A stretch of DNA of 64,000 bases from Sphingobium yanoikuyae (lineage in GTDB: Bacteria; Pseudomonadota; Alphaproteobacteria; Sphingomonadales; Sphingomonadaceae), in the NCBI RefSeq assembly GCF_034424525.1, contig NZ_CP139979.1, positions 5,091,849-5,155,848 of the forward strand. Direction: 5' to 3'. Positions 27,174 to 37,042 of the stretch are shown piece after piece. The translations under genes and the position numbers were made by a program. Under the pieces are notes generated by a model. It was not told the origin of the DNA. It was given only the letters and a program-made list of their open reading frames with translations, and made no database searches. The number at the start of each line of letters is the position of its first letter. Within the stretch, counting starts at the first letter, position 1.

Positions 27174-27466
27174 CGCACACAGCTCCCTCTGCTGGGCTGC
27201 GATCGGCAGGAAAAGTTTCGCGATTGGCGCCGCGACTCACCCGTCCGAACGCTGGAATAAGGGATGATCGCGCATTCGCGGGCATCGCGCCATAGCGGAT
27301 TTTCCGGGGGTCGGGCGATCGTCCCGCTTTGGTCCGACCGCGGCTCTCGGGCGCCGCTTTACGCCATTGGTTAGGGATATCCGGGGCGGTCCCTAGGGGA
27401 GAATCCCGATGGCTGGCCCGGCGTCCGCTTGGCTATGCCCAGGGATATTCAAAGGGAGGTCGCGAT

Positions 27467-28003
27467 ATGATCAGGCGCATATTCGTCACGGGTCTGCTGC
27501 TGGCGCTGGCAGGCTGTGCCACCACGCCGCGGGTCAATTATGATGCCGATCCCGCCGCCAATTTCGCCAGCTATCGCAGCTATAGCTGGGCGTCGATCAA
27601 TGTGCCGCAGGGCATGAACCCGCTGCTGTTCCAGCGGGTGAAGGCGTCGATCGACACCGCCCTCGCGGCGCGGGGCTATAGCCAGGCCAACCCCGGCGAA
27701 TTTGCCATCGGCTTTACCCTGGGCGCCCGCGACCGGGTGGAGGTAACCGATTTCGGTCCCTACGCCACTTATTATCGTCCCTGGGGCGGGTGGGCCGGCT
27801 GGGGCGGCTATCGCAATGTCGATGTGCGCAACGTGACCGACGGCACGCTGACGGTCGACATTTATGACACCGGGACGAAACAGCCGGTCTGGCACGGCAC
27901 GGCCACGCAGGAGGTCAGCCGCAAGAGCCCCGACCAGGCGACAATCGACAAGGCGGTGACCGCCGTGCTCGCCAATTTCCCGCCGCCGATCAAGCCGAAC
28001 TGA
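27467..28003 (+). CDS. DUF4136-type lipoprotein
   Basis: A 178-residue lipoprotein with lipobox LALAGC (acylated Cys about residue 16). The body YSWASINVPQGMNPLLFQRVKASIDTALAARGY and the ending DQATIDKAVTAVLANFPP match the DUF4136 family of outer-membrane-associated lipoproteins. A Gly/Trp-rich loop (YRPWGGWAGWGGYR) is also typical. AAAGGGAGG precedes the ATG. It is followed 13 bp later by the DUF202 gene, probably in the same operon. Confidence 0.85.
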   Translation: MIRRIFVTGLLLALAGCATTPRVNYDADPAANFASYRSYSWASINVPQGMNPLLFQRVKASIDTALAARGYSQANPGEFAIGFTLGARDRVEVTDFGPYATYYRPWGGWAGWGGYRNVDVRNVTDGTLTVDIYDTGTKQPVWHGTATQEVSRKSPDQATIDKAVTAVLANFPPPIKPN

Positions 28004-28016
28004 CAGGAGGGGGCAT

Positions 28017-28649
28017 ATGGCCGAATCGCAGGAACCCAGGGGCGCGCCCATCCGTCCGGCCCGCAATGTGGGCGAGCCCGTGCCGCCCATTCCGTCGGTC
28101 GACATGAGCGATCCCGAAGGGGCATCGACCGCCTATTCGCATTTCCGCACCGGCCTGTCGCGCCATCGCACGGGCCTGTCGGAACATCGCACCGACCTGT
28201 CCGAATATCGCACCGACCTGTCCGGGCATCGCACTGAAATGTCGATGCGCCGGACCGGCATGTCGTTCCAGCGCACCCGGATGAGCGCGGACCGGACCCT
28301 GATGTCGGAAATGCGCACCGCGCTGTCCCTCATCGGCTTCGGCTTCACCATCAACCAGGCATTCCAGAAGATGCAGGACGCGGGCAGCATCCAGAATGTC
28401 AACGCGCCGCGCAATTTCGGCGTGGCGCTGCTGGTGTTCGGCATCGTGCTGCTGGCCGGCGGCATCGTGCGCCATGTCCAGTTCGCGACCGAATTGCGGG
28501 ATCGGCGCAAGATCATGACGGAGGATGGCCTGATTCACTCCGACAGCCGCTTCCCGATCTCGGTGACGCTGGTGATTGCGCTGTGTCTGCTGGCGCTGGC
28601 GCTGGCGGCGGTGCTGGGCATCGTCTTCAACATCGCCCTGCTGGGCTGA
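28017..28649 (+). CDS. DUF202/YidH-family membrane protein with nine RTxxS heptad repeats
   Basis: A 210-residue membrane protein. Residues 42-104 consist of nine consecutive seven-residue units of pattern xxRTx(L/M)S, for example HFRTGLS, EHRTDLS and ADRTLMS. The last two units (ADRTLMS, EMRTALS) run directly into LIGFGFTI, which is the normal start of a DUF202 domain. Two transmembrane segments then follow (VALLVFGIVLLAGGIV and VTLVIALCLLALALAAVLGIVF) after one amphipathic TM1-like stretch. Ordinary DUF202 proteins have only about two such RT motifs. GGAGG lies before the ATG. Function unknown. Confidence 0.85.
   Translation: MAESQEPRGAPIRPARNVGEPVPPIPSVDMSDPEGASTAYSHFRTGLSRHRTGLSEHRTDLSEYRTDLSGHRTEMSMRRTGMSFQRTRMSADRTLMSEMRTALSLIGFGFTINQAFQKMQDAGSIQNVNAPRNFGVALLVFGIVLLAGGIVRHVQFATELRDRRKIMTEDGLIHSDSRFPISVTLVIALCLLALALAAVLGIVFNIALLG
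28140..28328 (+). repeat. Nine in-frame 21-bp coding repeats (RTxxS heptads)
   Basis: The DNA encoding residues 42-104 of the DUF202 protein is nine degenerate 21-bp units, 189 bp in all. Codon use differs between units, so the array is held by protein sequence rather than being a recent DNA slippage product. Confidence 0.85.
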
Positions 28650-28688
28650 AGCGCGGGCAGGCGGGCGGGGCCTGTGCCCCGCGGCGTC

Positions 28689-29318
28689 TCAGCTCTGCAG
28701 CATGTCCTGCCCGCTATTATAATGGTGCCAGGCCATGATCGCGGCGGCGCCGCGATGCGGCCGCCATGCTTCGGCGAGATCGCGGGTCAGCTTCTCGCTC
28801 GGCCGCTCGCCCAGGCCCAATATCCGCCCGACCGCGATCTGCACCGCCAGGTCGCCGGCCGGCCAGATGTCGGGGCGGCCTTCGGCGAACAGCAGATAGA
28901 TTTCCGCCGACCAGCGGCCGATCCCCTTGATCTGCACCAGTTGCGCGATCGCGACTTCATCGTCGGCGGGGAGGGCATGCAGGTCCAGCGTGCCGTCCAC
29001 GACCAGTTCGGCCAGGCTGCGGGCATAGCCCTGCTTCTGCCGCGACAGGCCACAGGCGCGCAACGCATCGAAATCGCGCGCCAGCAGCGCTTCGGGTGTG
29101 CAGCCCACGCCCAGCTCCGCCTCCAGCTTGCGCCAGACCGCTGCGGCGGAGGCGACGCTGACCTGCTGGCCGACGATGGTGCGCAGCAACGTCTCATAGC
29201 CCGGCTCGCGCACGCGCGGCACCGGATAACCGACGCTGGCGATCGCCGCGCCGAATGCCGGCTCCGCCGCAGCGATGAAGTCCAGGCTGACGCGCAATTC
29301 TTCCGCCGTGCTTACCAT
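28689..29318 (-). CDS. alkA: DNA-3-methyladenine glycosylase II (HhH-GPD)
   Basis: A 209-residue base-excision glycosylase. The helix-hairpin-helix is QIKGIGRWSAEIYLLF, followed by the catalytic Asp in PAGDLAVQ. LLRTIVGQQVSVASAAAVWRKLE is a conserved family helix. The protein is shorter than E. coli AlkA and resembles the compact core-only bacterial/yeast Mag1 type. It excises alkylated purines. It is divergent from the ferredoxin gene at 29395. Confidence 0.9.
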   Translation of the reverse strand: MVSTAEELRVSLDFIAAAEPAFGAAIASVGYPVPRVREPGYETLLRTIVGQQVSVASAAAVWRKLEAELGVGCTPEALLARDFDALRACGLSRQKQGYARSLAELVVDGTLDLHALPADDEVAIAQLVQIKGIGRWSAEIYLLFAEGRPDIWPAGDLAVQIAVGRILGLGERPSEKLTRDLAEAWRPHRGAAAIMAWHHYNSGQDMLQS

Positions 29319-29394
29319 GTCCGCCTGTCCAGCCCTTGATTTCGCCGTCGCTGTCGGTCAGAGCGGCGGGGATAAGTCCAAAAGGAATGGGTAG

Positions 29395-29712
29395 ATGCCG
29401 AAGCTGATCGTGGTCAACCGTGATGGTGCCGAACAGACTGTTGAGGGGGACAAGGGTCTCTCGGTGATGGAAGTCATTCGCGACCATGGCTTTGACGAAC
29501 TGCTCGCGCTGTGCGGCGGCTGCTGCTCCTGCGCGACCTGCCATGTCTATGTCGACCCGGCCTTTGCCGACGCCCTGCCGGCGATGAGCGAGGACGAGAA
29601 TGACCTGCTCGACAGCAGCGATCATCGCAACGAGACCAGCCGCCTGTCCTGTCAGGTCGTGCTGAGCGATGCGCTTGACGGTCTGCGCGTCACCATCGCG
29701 CCGGAAGACTGA
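29395..29712 (+). CDS. 2Fe-2S ferredoxin
   Basis: A 105-residue adrenodoxin/putidaredoxin-type ferredoxin. Ligands lie in [16 protein letters not shown] and RLSCQVV. It is a single gene, divergent from the alkA-like gene and convergent with the lipoprotein gene downstream. It may serve P450 or Rieske oxygenases elsewhere in the genome, including those at the left of this window; this is inference. Compared with the ferredoxin at 6315 it has an extra Cys in the loop (GGCCSC instead of GGACSC). Confidence 0.93.
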   Translation: MPKLIVVNRDGAEQTVEGDKGLSVMEVIRDHGFDELLALCGGCCSCATCHVYVDPAFADALPAMSEDENDLLDSSDHRNETSRLSCQVVLSDALDGLRVTIAPED

Positions 29713-29721
29713 TCCCTTATT

Positions 29722-30489
29722 TCAGGGCCTGACCCGCAACGTCGCGGCCGGCGCATCGCCGGTCAGCGGCGTGATGGTCCATGTGATGCGCTTGCCCTCC
29801 GGCACGGTGGTTGCGCCATCTTCCTGATTCTGGCTGACGATCTCTGCATCGGTGGTCAGCGTGAACGTGCCGTTCAGCGCCTTGGCCGCCGCGTCGCCCG
29901 ATCCGCCGCCCATGCCGGCCGGCCCCTGGCTCTTGTCGAAACCGTTGGAAAAGCCCGGTGCCTTCACCCGCACCCGGTCCGCCCCGCGCATTTCCACCGC
30001 GACGAAGGGCAGCACGATCTGCGCGTCGATGTTGAAGGGGAAGAGGAAGGCATGGTCCAGCCTTCCGCTGATCGCATAGTCGATCGCGAATTTGTGATCG
30101 CCCAGATACTGGACCGACCGGAACCCCTTTTCCTTGGTGAGCGCGCTCGCCATCGCCTGCATCTGCGCATCGTCGCCGCTGGCCTTGTCGAACTGGGGCT
30201 CGGCGGGCGGGGTGGGCGTCTTGCTCTGGCTCTGCACCACCTTCTGCAGCACGGCCTCCTCGCCCTCGGGCGGGGCGACGCCTTCCAGCGGATCCTCCTC
30301 CGCATCGCTGTTCAGGCCGCCCAGCGCCTTGTCCATGTCCGACGCCAATATCTCGCCCTTATAGGCAAAGGCGAAGCTGCGGTCGGCGCGGATGTCGAGG
30401 GTGGAGGTGAAGCTGCCGGGGGTCACCAGGCATCCGGGCAGCATCAGCAGCGCCGCCAGTGCGCCCGCCGCGCGGGACAATAGGACCAT
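29722..30489 (-). CDS. Lipoprotein of unknown function
   Basis: A 255-residue protein with a lipoprotein signal (MVLLSRAAGALAALLMLPGC). The mature part begins TPGSFTSTLDIRADRSFAFAYKGEI, includes an acidic/Pro-rich low-complexity region, and ends with ITWTITPLTGDAPAATLRV. No known domain was recognised. It is convergent with the ferredoxin gene, with a 9-bp gap. Confidence 0.8.
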   Translation of the reverse strand: MVLLSRAAGALAALLMLPGCLVTPGSFTSTLDIRADRSFAFAYKGEILASDMDKALGGLNSDAEEDPLEGVAPPEGEEAVLQKVVQSQSKTPTPPAEPQFDKASGDDAQMQAMASALTKEKGFRSVQYLGDHKFAIDYAISGRLDHAFLFPFNIDAQIVLPFVAVEMRGADRVRVKAPGFSNGFDKSQGPAGMGGGSGDAAAKALNGTFTLTTDAEIVSQNQEDGATTVPEGKRITWTITPLTGDAPAATLRVRP

Positions 30490-30574
30490 GGCGAACCCCC
30501 GTTCGTCTGCGCGACGATATGGGCGGGGCAGGGCGCCCTACCCACATCGTCGCAAGATGGTGCCCGGCGGCCGC

Positions 30575-31315
30575 TTACCGGCTGGTGGCGGCGTACAGGG
30601 CGATCGCTGCCGCATTGGAGACGTTCAGGCTCTCCATGCGCGGGCTGATCGGCAGCTTAGCGATAATGTCGCAATGCGCCATGGTGTTGTGGCGCAGCCC
30701 TTCGCCCTCGGCGCCCAGCACCAGCGCGACGCGCGATTCGCCGATCGCGTCGGCCAGCACGGTGTCGCAGTCGCCGTCCAGGCCGATGCGCCAGTAACCA
30801 GCTTCGGCAATCTCTTCGAGCGCACGGGCCAGGTTCACCACCCGCACCCAGGGCACGGTTTCCAGCGCGCCCGACGCGGCGCGGGCCAGCACGCCCGATT
30901 CGGGCGGCGCATGCCGGTCCTGGGTGACGATGCACAGCGCGTCGAAGGCGGCGGCCGAACGCAGGATCGCGCCGACATTATGCGGGTCGGTCACCTGGTC
31001 GAGCACCAGGATCGGGCGCTGGTCGTCTCGTCCCTGTTCCAGCACGTCGCCCAGCCAGACATCGTCCAGCGGCTCGACTTCGGCGACGATGCCCTGATGC
31101 GGCGCATCCGACGGCACCATGCGGCCCATGTCGGCGACGTCGGAATAGACGATCGGCAGCACGGGCGGCAGATCGAGCGCGCCGATCGCTTCGCGCGTGC
31201 CCCATATCTTGCGCACGACGCGGTTCGGATTGGCGAGCGCAGCCGTGATGGCATGGCGTCCGTAGAAGCGGGGGAAGGCGCCTTTCGGCTTGCCGGTACG
31301 ATGTCCTCTTTTCAT
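30575..31315 (-). CDS. rlmB: 23S rRNA 2'-O-methyltransferase, TrmH/SPOUT family
   Basis: A 246-residue SPOUT methyltransferase. The N-terminal substrate-binding part contains FYGRHAITAALANPNR. The SAM-binding knot is formed by VLDQVTDPHNVGAILRSAAAF, LVLGAEGEGLRHNT and LPISPRMESLNVSNAAAIALY. It is expected to methylate G2251 of 23S rRNA. The short basic N-terminus is normal for RlmB. It lies divergently from tRNA-Tyr. Confidence 0.93.
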   Translation of the reverse strand: MKRGHRTGKPKGAFPRFYGRHAITAALANPNRVVRKIWGTREAIGALDLPPVLPIVYSDVADMGRMVPSDAPHQGIVAEVEPLDDVWLGDVLEQGRDDQRPILVLDQVTDPHNVGAILRSAAAFDALCIVTQDRHAPPESGVLARAASGALETVPWVRVVNLARALEEIAEAGYWRIGLDGDCDTVLADAIGESRVALVLGAEGEGLRHNTMAHCDIIAKLPISPRMESLNVSNAAAIALYAATSR

Positions 31316-31418
31316 GTTTTCGCTCTTTTCACATCACCCCATTGACAGGCAAGCCTCCATTCGCCATTGAGCCGCCTCCAGCGCGGCGGGACAGCAAATT
31401 TCCACCGCGTAGGGCACT

Positions 31419-31504
31419 GGACAGGTGGCCGAGTGGTTAAAGGCAGCAGACTGTAAATCTGCCCGGGTTTCCGTACGCTGGTTCGAATCCAGCCCTGTCC
31501 ACCA
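31419..31504 (+). tRNA. tRNA-Tyr(GTA)
   Basis: The acceptor stem GGACAGG (31419-31425) pairs with CCTGTCC (31494-31500). The discriminator A at 31501 and an encoded CCA follow. The anticodon loop CTGTAAA has GTA at 31453-31455. The long variable arm (CCCGGGTTTCCGTACG region) and T-loop GTTCGAATC are typical of a class II tyrosine tRNA. Confidence 0.96.
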
Positions 31505-31589
31505 CTGCCCTCATCGGCGCGCCGCCTCTTTCGGGTTTCCGGTCCGCGCGCCGCTCCAGCCGAGCCCGTTACCGCAAGAGGAACGCCGC

Positions 31590-31910
31590 TTGGCCTGGGT
31601 CATTCTCGGCATTGCCGTATTCACCGAAATCATCTGGGCATTGAGCCTGAAATGGGCCGCAACTATCGGCAGCTGGCAGGCATCGGCCGTGCCGATCGGC
31701 CTCAGCTTCCTCAACATGGGCCTGTTGGCGCTGGCGATGCGCGATCTGCCGGCGGGCACCGCCTATGCGATCTGGACGGGCCTGGGCGCCGTGGGCGTCA
31801 TCATCGGCGGCATGATTCTCTATGGCGATCGGGTCAACATGGCCCAGATCGGCTTCATGGCGATGATCGTGATCGGCGTGGTCGGTACCAAATTGTCGGC
31901 CCAGGCGTGA
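31590..31910 (+). CDS. sugE: Small multidrug resistance exporter, Gdx/SugE type
   Basis: A 106-residue protein with four transmembrane helices. The essential glutamate is E13 in FTEIIWALSLKWA. GTAYAIWTGLGAVGVIIGG and the C-terminal VIGVVGTKLS match the SugE/Gdx guanidinium-exporter branch more than EmrE. The start is a TTG (31590) with AGAGGA upstream; longer readings would run into the tRNA. It lies 85 bp after tRNA-Tyr and may share its transcript. No guanidine riboswitch was recognised in that gap. Confidence 0.88.
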   Translation: MAWVILGIAVFTEIIWALSLKWAATIGSWQASAVPIGLSFLNMGLLALAMRDLPAGTAYAIWTGLGAVGVIIGGMILYGDRVNMAQIGFMAMIVIGVVGTKLSAQA

Positions 31911-32071
31911 TTGCTACTCCTAATTCGCGCGACATGATTCGGCGCATGGCCTGATCGCGGGATCGGGGCGCCGCGCCGCAGGCTTATTGCCGCAGCGCAA
32001 CAAAATCGGCGCAAGTCCGTTTGTCTTCGGACAAGCCCCGTTCATTCTTCCCCGGTTACGCTCTCTCCCGC

Positions 32072-34357
32072 ATGACTCTTGATCGCCGCGACCTCCTGAT
32101 CCGCACCCTGGGCGGTGTCCTCGCCCTTGGTATCCCCCGCCGCGCGCTGGCGCAGGCCGACGTTGCCCGCGTCGATGACCTCATCGCGAAGATGACGCTG
32201 GAGGAAAAAGCCGGGCAGATGACCTGCCTCGCCGACAGTTTCCGCCCCTTCAACCCACCCAACCCGGCGGCCGGCATCCAGGACGAGAAGCGTCTGGCGG
32301 ACGAGATTCGCAAGGGCCGGGTCGGCTGCCTGTTCAACGGTATCGGCGTTGCCGGCGCGCGTCGCGCGCAGGAGATGGCGGTCAAGAACAGCCGCCTGGG
32401 CATCCCGCTGCTGCTGGCCGGCGACGTGATTCACGGGCTCAAGACCATCTTTCCCGTGACGCTGGGGGAGGCTTCCTGCTTCGATCCCATGCTGGTGGAA
32501 AAGACGGCGCGGGTCATGGCGGTGGAGGCGACGGCGGCGGGCCTGCACCTTACCTTCGCGCCGATGGTCGATGTCGCGCGCGACCAGCGCTGGGGCCGGG
32601 TGGTCGAGGGCGCAGGCGAGGATGTCTATCTGACCGGCCTGTTGTCGGCGGCGCGGATTCGCGGCTTTCAGGGGCGCGACCTGCGCCGCGACGATTCGCT
32701 GCTCGCCTGTCCCAAGCATTTCGCCGCCTATGGCGCGGTCGCGGCGGGCCTCGAATATGGCAGCGTCGACATCAGCGACGAGACGCTGCGCGAAACCCAT
32801 TTGCCGCCCTTCGGCAAGGCCTTTGCCGCCGGCGCGCTCACCACCATGGCCGCCTTCAACGAAATTAACGGCGTGCCCGCCACCGCCGACCGCGAATTGC
32901 TGACCGACATATTGCGCGGCGAGATGCAGTTTCGCGGCTTCGTCTTCTCCGATTACACCGCCGACGAGGAACTGGTCGCCCATGGCTTTGCCGAGGATGA
33001 GCGCGACGCCGCCCGCCTCGCGGTGCTGGCCGGGGTCGACATGTCGATGCAGAGCGGCCTCTATATCCGCCATATCCCCGATCTGGTAAAGAGCGGCGCG
33101 GTGCCGATGGCGACGGTCGATGTCGCGGTGCGCCGCATCCTTTATGTGAAGACCGCGATGGGGCTGTTCGACAATCCTTATCGCTCGCTCGACGAAGAGG
33201 TCGAAAAGGCGCGCATCGGCACGCCCGCCCATCATGCACTGGCGCGCGAGGCGGCGGCCCGATCGGTCGTGCTGCTCAAGAATGATGGCGTGCTGCCGCT
33301 CGATCCCGCTGCCGGGCAGAAGATCGCGCTGATCGGCCCGTTCGGCGAGGACAAGGCCAATCTCTATGGCCCCTGGGCCTTTTACGGCGATCCCGACAAG
33401 GGCATCGACATCGCCACCGGCCTGCGCGCGGCGATGCCCGATCCCGCGAAGCTGACGGTCGAACTGGGCTGCGCGGTCAACGGCCCGATCAAGGACGGGA
33501 TCGCCCGTGCCGTCGCGGCGGCGAAGGCGGCGGACGTGGTGATCCTGGCGGTCGGCGAATCCCAGGCGATGTCGGGCGAGGCGCAGTCGCGCACGATGAT
33601 CGAGCTGCCGTCCTCGCAACAGGCGCTGGCCGATGCGATCGCCGCCACCGGCAAGCCGGTCATCGTGCTGCTGCGCCATGGCCGCGCGCTGGCCCTGCAT
33701 GACGGTGTCGCCAATGCCCAGGCCTTGCTGGCGACCTGGTTCCTGGGGTCGGAAACCGGCCATGCGCTGGCCGACATCCTCTTCGGCAAGGTCGATCCCT
33801 CGGCCAAGCTGCCGGTCAGCTTCCCCTGGGAAAGCGGGCAGGAGCCTTTCTTCTACGACCGCAAGTCGACCGGCCGACCGACCGTGGACAATGGCAGCAC
33901 CGAATATAAGGCGCGCTATGCCACCACCGACAACAGCGCCCGCTTCCCCTTCGGCCATGGCCTCAGCTACACCGATTTCGCCCTCAGCGACCTGAAGCTC
34001 TCCGACACCGCGCTGCGCTGGGACGGCGCGGTGGAGATCACCGTGCGCCTCACCAACAAGGGCAAGCGCAAGGGCAGCGAGGTGGTGCAGCTCTATATCC
34101 GCGACCGCGTCGCCAGCCGCACCCGCCCGATCCGCGAACTGAAGCGCATCCAGCGCGTGACCCTGTCGCCGGGCGATTCCACCCAGGTCCGCTTCACCTT
34201 GTCGCGCACAGACCTCGAATTTGTCGGCGCCGGCAACCGCCGTATCGCCGAGCCGGGCCTGTTCGACCTGTGGGTCGGCCAATCCTCGACCGGCGGCCTG
34301 CACGGCCAGTTCACCCTCTACGCGGCGGTGCCGACTTCTCCGCCACCAAAAGGCTGA
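32072..34357 (+). CDS. bglX: GH3 beta-glucosidase
   Basis: A 761-residue exported glycoside hydrolase family 3 enzyme. The signal is twin-arginine-like (DRRDLLIRTLGGVLALG). Domains in order are the TIM barrel with FAPMVDVARDQRWGRVVEG and the nucleophile Asp in GFVFSDYTADEEL, the alpha/beta sandwich with RSVVLLKNDGVLPL, and a C-terminal fibronectin-like domain ending in EPGLFDLWVGQSS. It resembles periplasmic BglX, cleaving terminal beta-glucosides. ATG 32072 is preferred over a TTG 51 bp upstream; neither has a strong ribosome site. Confidence 0.92.
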   Translation: MTLDRRDLLIRTLGGVLALGIPRRALAQADVARVDDLIAKMTLEEKAGQMTCLADSFRPFNPPNPAAGIQDEKRLADEIRKGRVGCLFNGIGVAGARRAQEMAVKNSRLGIPLLLAGDVIHGLKTIFPVTLGEASCFDPMLVEKTARVMAVEATAAGLHLTFAPMVDVARDQRWGRVVEGAGEDVYLTGLLSAARIRGFQGRDLRRDDSLLACPKHFAAYGAVAAGLEYGSVDISDETLRETHLPPFGKAFAAGALTTMAAFNEINGVPATADRELLTDILRGEMQFRGFVFSDYTADEELVAHGFAEDERDAARLAVLAGVDMSMQSGLYIRHIPDLVKSGAVPMATVDVAVRRILYVKTAMGLFDNPYRSLDEEVEKARIGTPAHHALAREAAARSVVLLKNDGVLPLDPAAGQKIALIGPFGEDKANLYGPWAFYGDPDKGIDIATGLRAAMPDPAKLTVELGCAVNGPIKDGIARAVAAAKAADVVILAVGESQAMSGEAQSRTMIELPSSQQALADAIAATGKPVIVLLRHGRALALHDGVANAQALLATWFLGSETGHALADILFGKVDPSAKLPVSFPWESGQEPFFYDRKSTGRPTVDNGSTEYKARYATTDNSARFPFGHGLSYTDFALSDLKLSDTALRWDGAVEITVRLTNKGKRKGSEVVQLYIRDRVASRTRPIRELKRIQRVTLSPGDSTQVRFTLSRTDLEFVGAGNRRIAEPGLFDLWVGQSSTGGLHGQFTLYAAVPTSPPPKG

Positions 34358-34488
34358 ACTCTCCGATCCACCCTCTCTCATAGGAAAATCCGATCACTGT
34401 GACGGAATCGATTCGTTTCGATCCGCCGCCGCGCAGGACTACCCCTTTTCGCGCCTTGAACAGGCAGAACAGGACAGGGGAGAGAAAC

Positions 34489-36726
<2,238 letters not shown>

Positions 36727-37042
36727 GGAATGAGCAACCCGGCGGCGCACGGCGTCGTCGGGTTCTTTGGATCGAATTGGCGGGAGCGACCAAGTTCGGA
36801 CCTATTCCCCCTCCCGCAAGCGGGAGGGGGTTAGGGGGTGGGCTGGACATCGCGAAAGCCCACCCCGCTGCGACTAACGCGCTGCGCGCGCAAGTCTCGC
36901 TGCCCCTCCCGCCGGCGGGAGGGGAATGGCCGGGCGCCACCCCAAAACAACGTTGCGCCATTCCGGAAGCTGAACCTGCGTTAGCATCCATCCATCCCCA
37001 AACCAAAAGGGCGCCGCGGTCTCCCGTGGCGCCCTTTCAGCA
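36727..37042. repeat. Intergenic hairpin array between katG and the siderophore receptor
   Basis: A 316-bp gene-free gap holding several perfect inverted repeats. Hairpin 1 is CCCCCTCCCG/CGGGAGGGGG (36807-36830). Hairpin 2 is GGGGTGGGCT/AGCCCACCCC (36835-36866). A 22-bp perfect palindrome at 36903-36924 has arms CCCCTCCCGCC and GGCGGGAGGGG. The first and third share the CCCCTCCCG core and look like a REP-type family. A related imperfect copy lies at 56308-56339. Confidence 0.75.
37006..37037. terminator. Bidirectional terminator between convergent genes
   Basis: A 14-bp stem with one G-U pair: AAAGGGCGCCGCGG (37006-37019) and CCGTGGCGCCCTTT (37024-37037), with a TCTC loop. The A-run on the left and T-run on the right let it terminate both katG and the minus-strand receptor. 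Confidence 0.8.

Noticed and set aside
34358..34488. OxyR or peroxide-responsive site before katG
   Set aside because: Only a GAATCGATTC palindrome was found; it does not match the OxyR ATAG/CTAT pattern.
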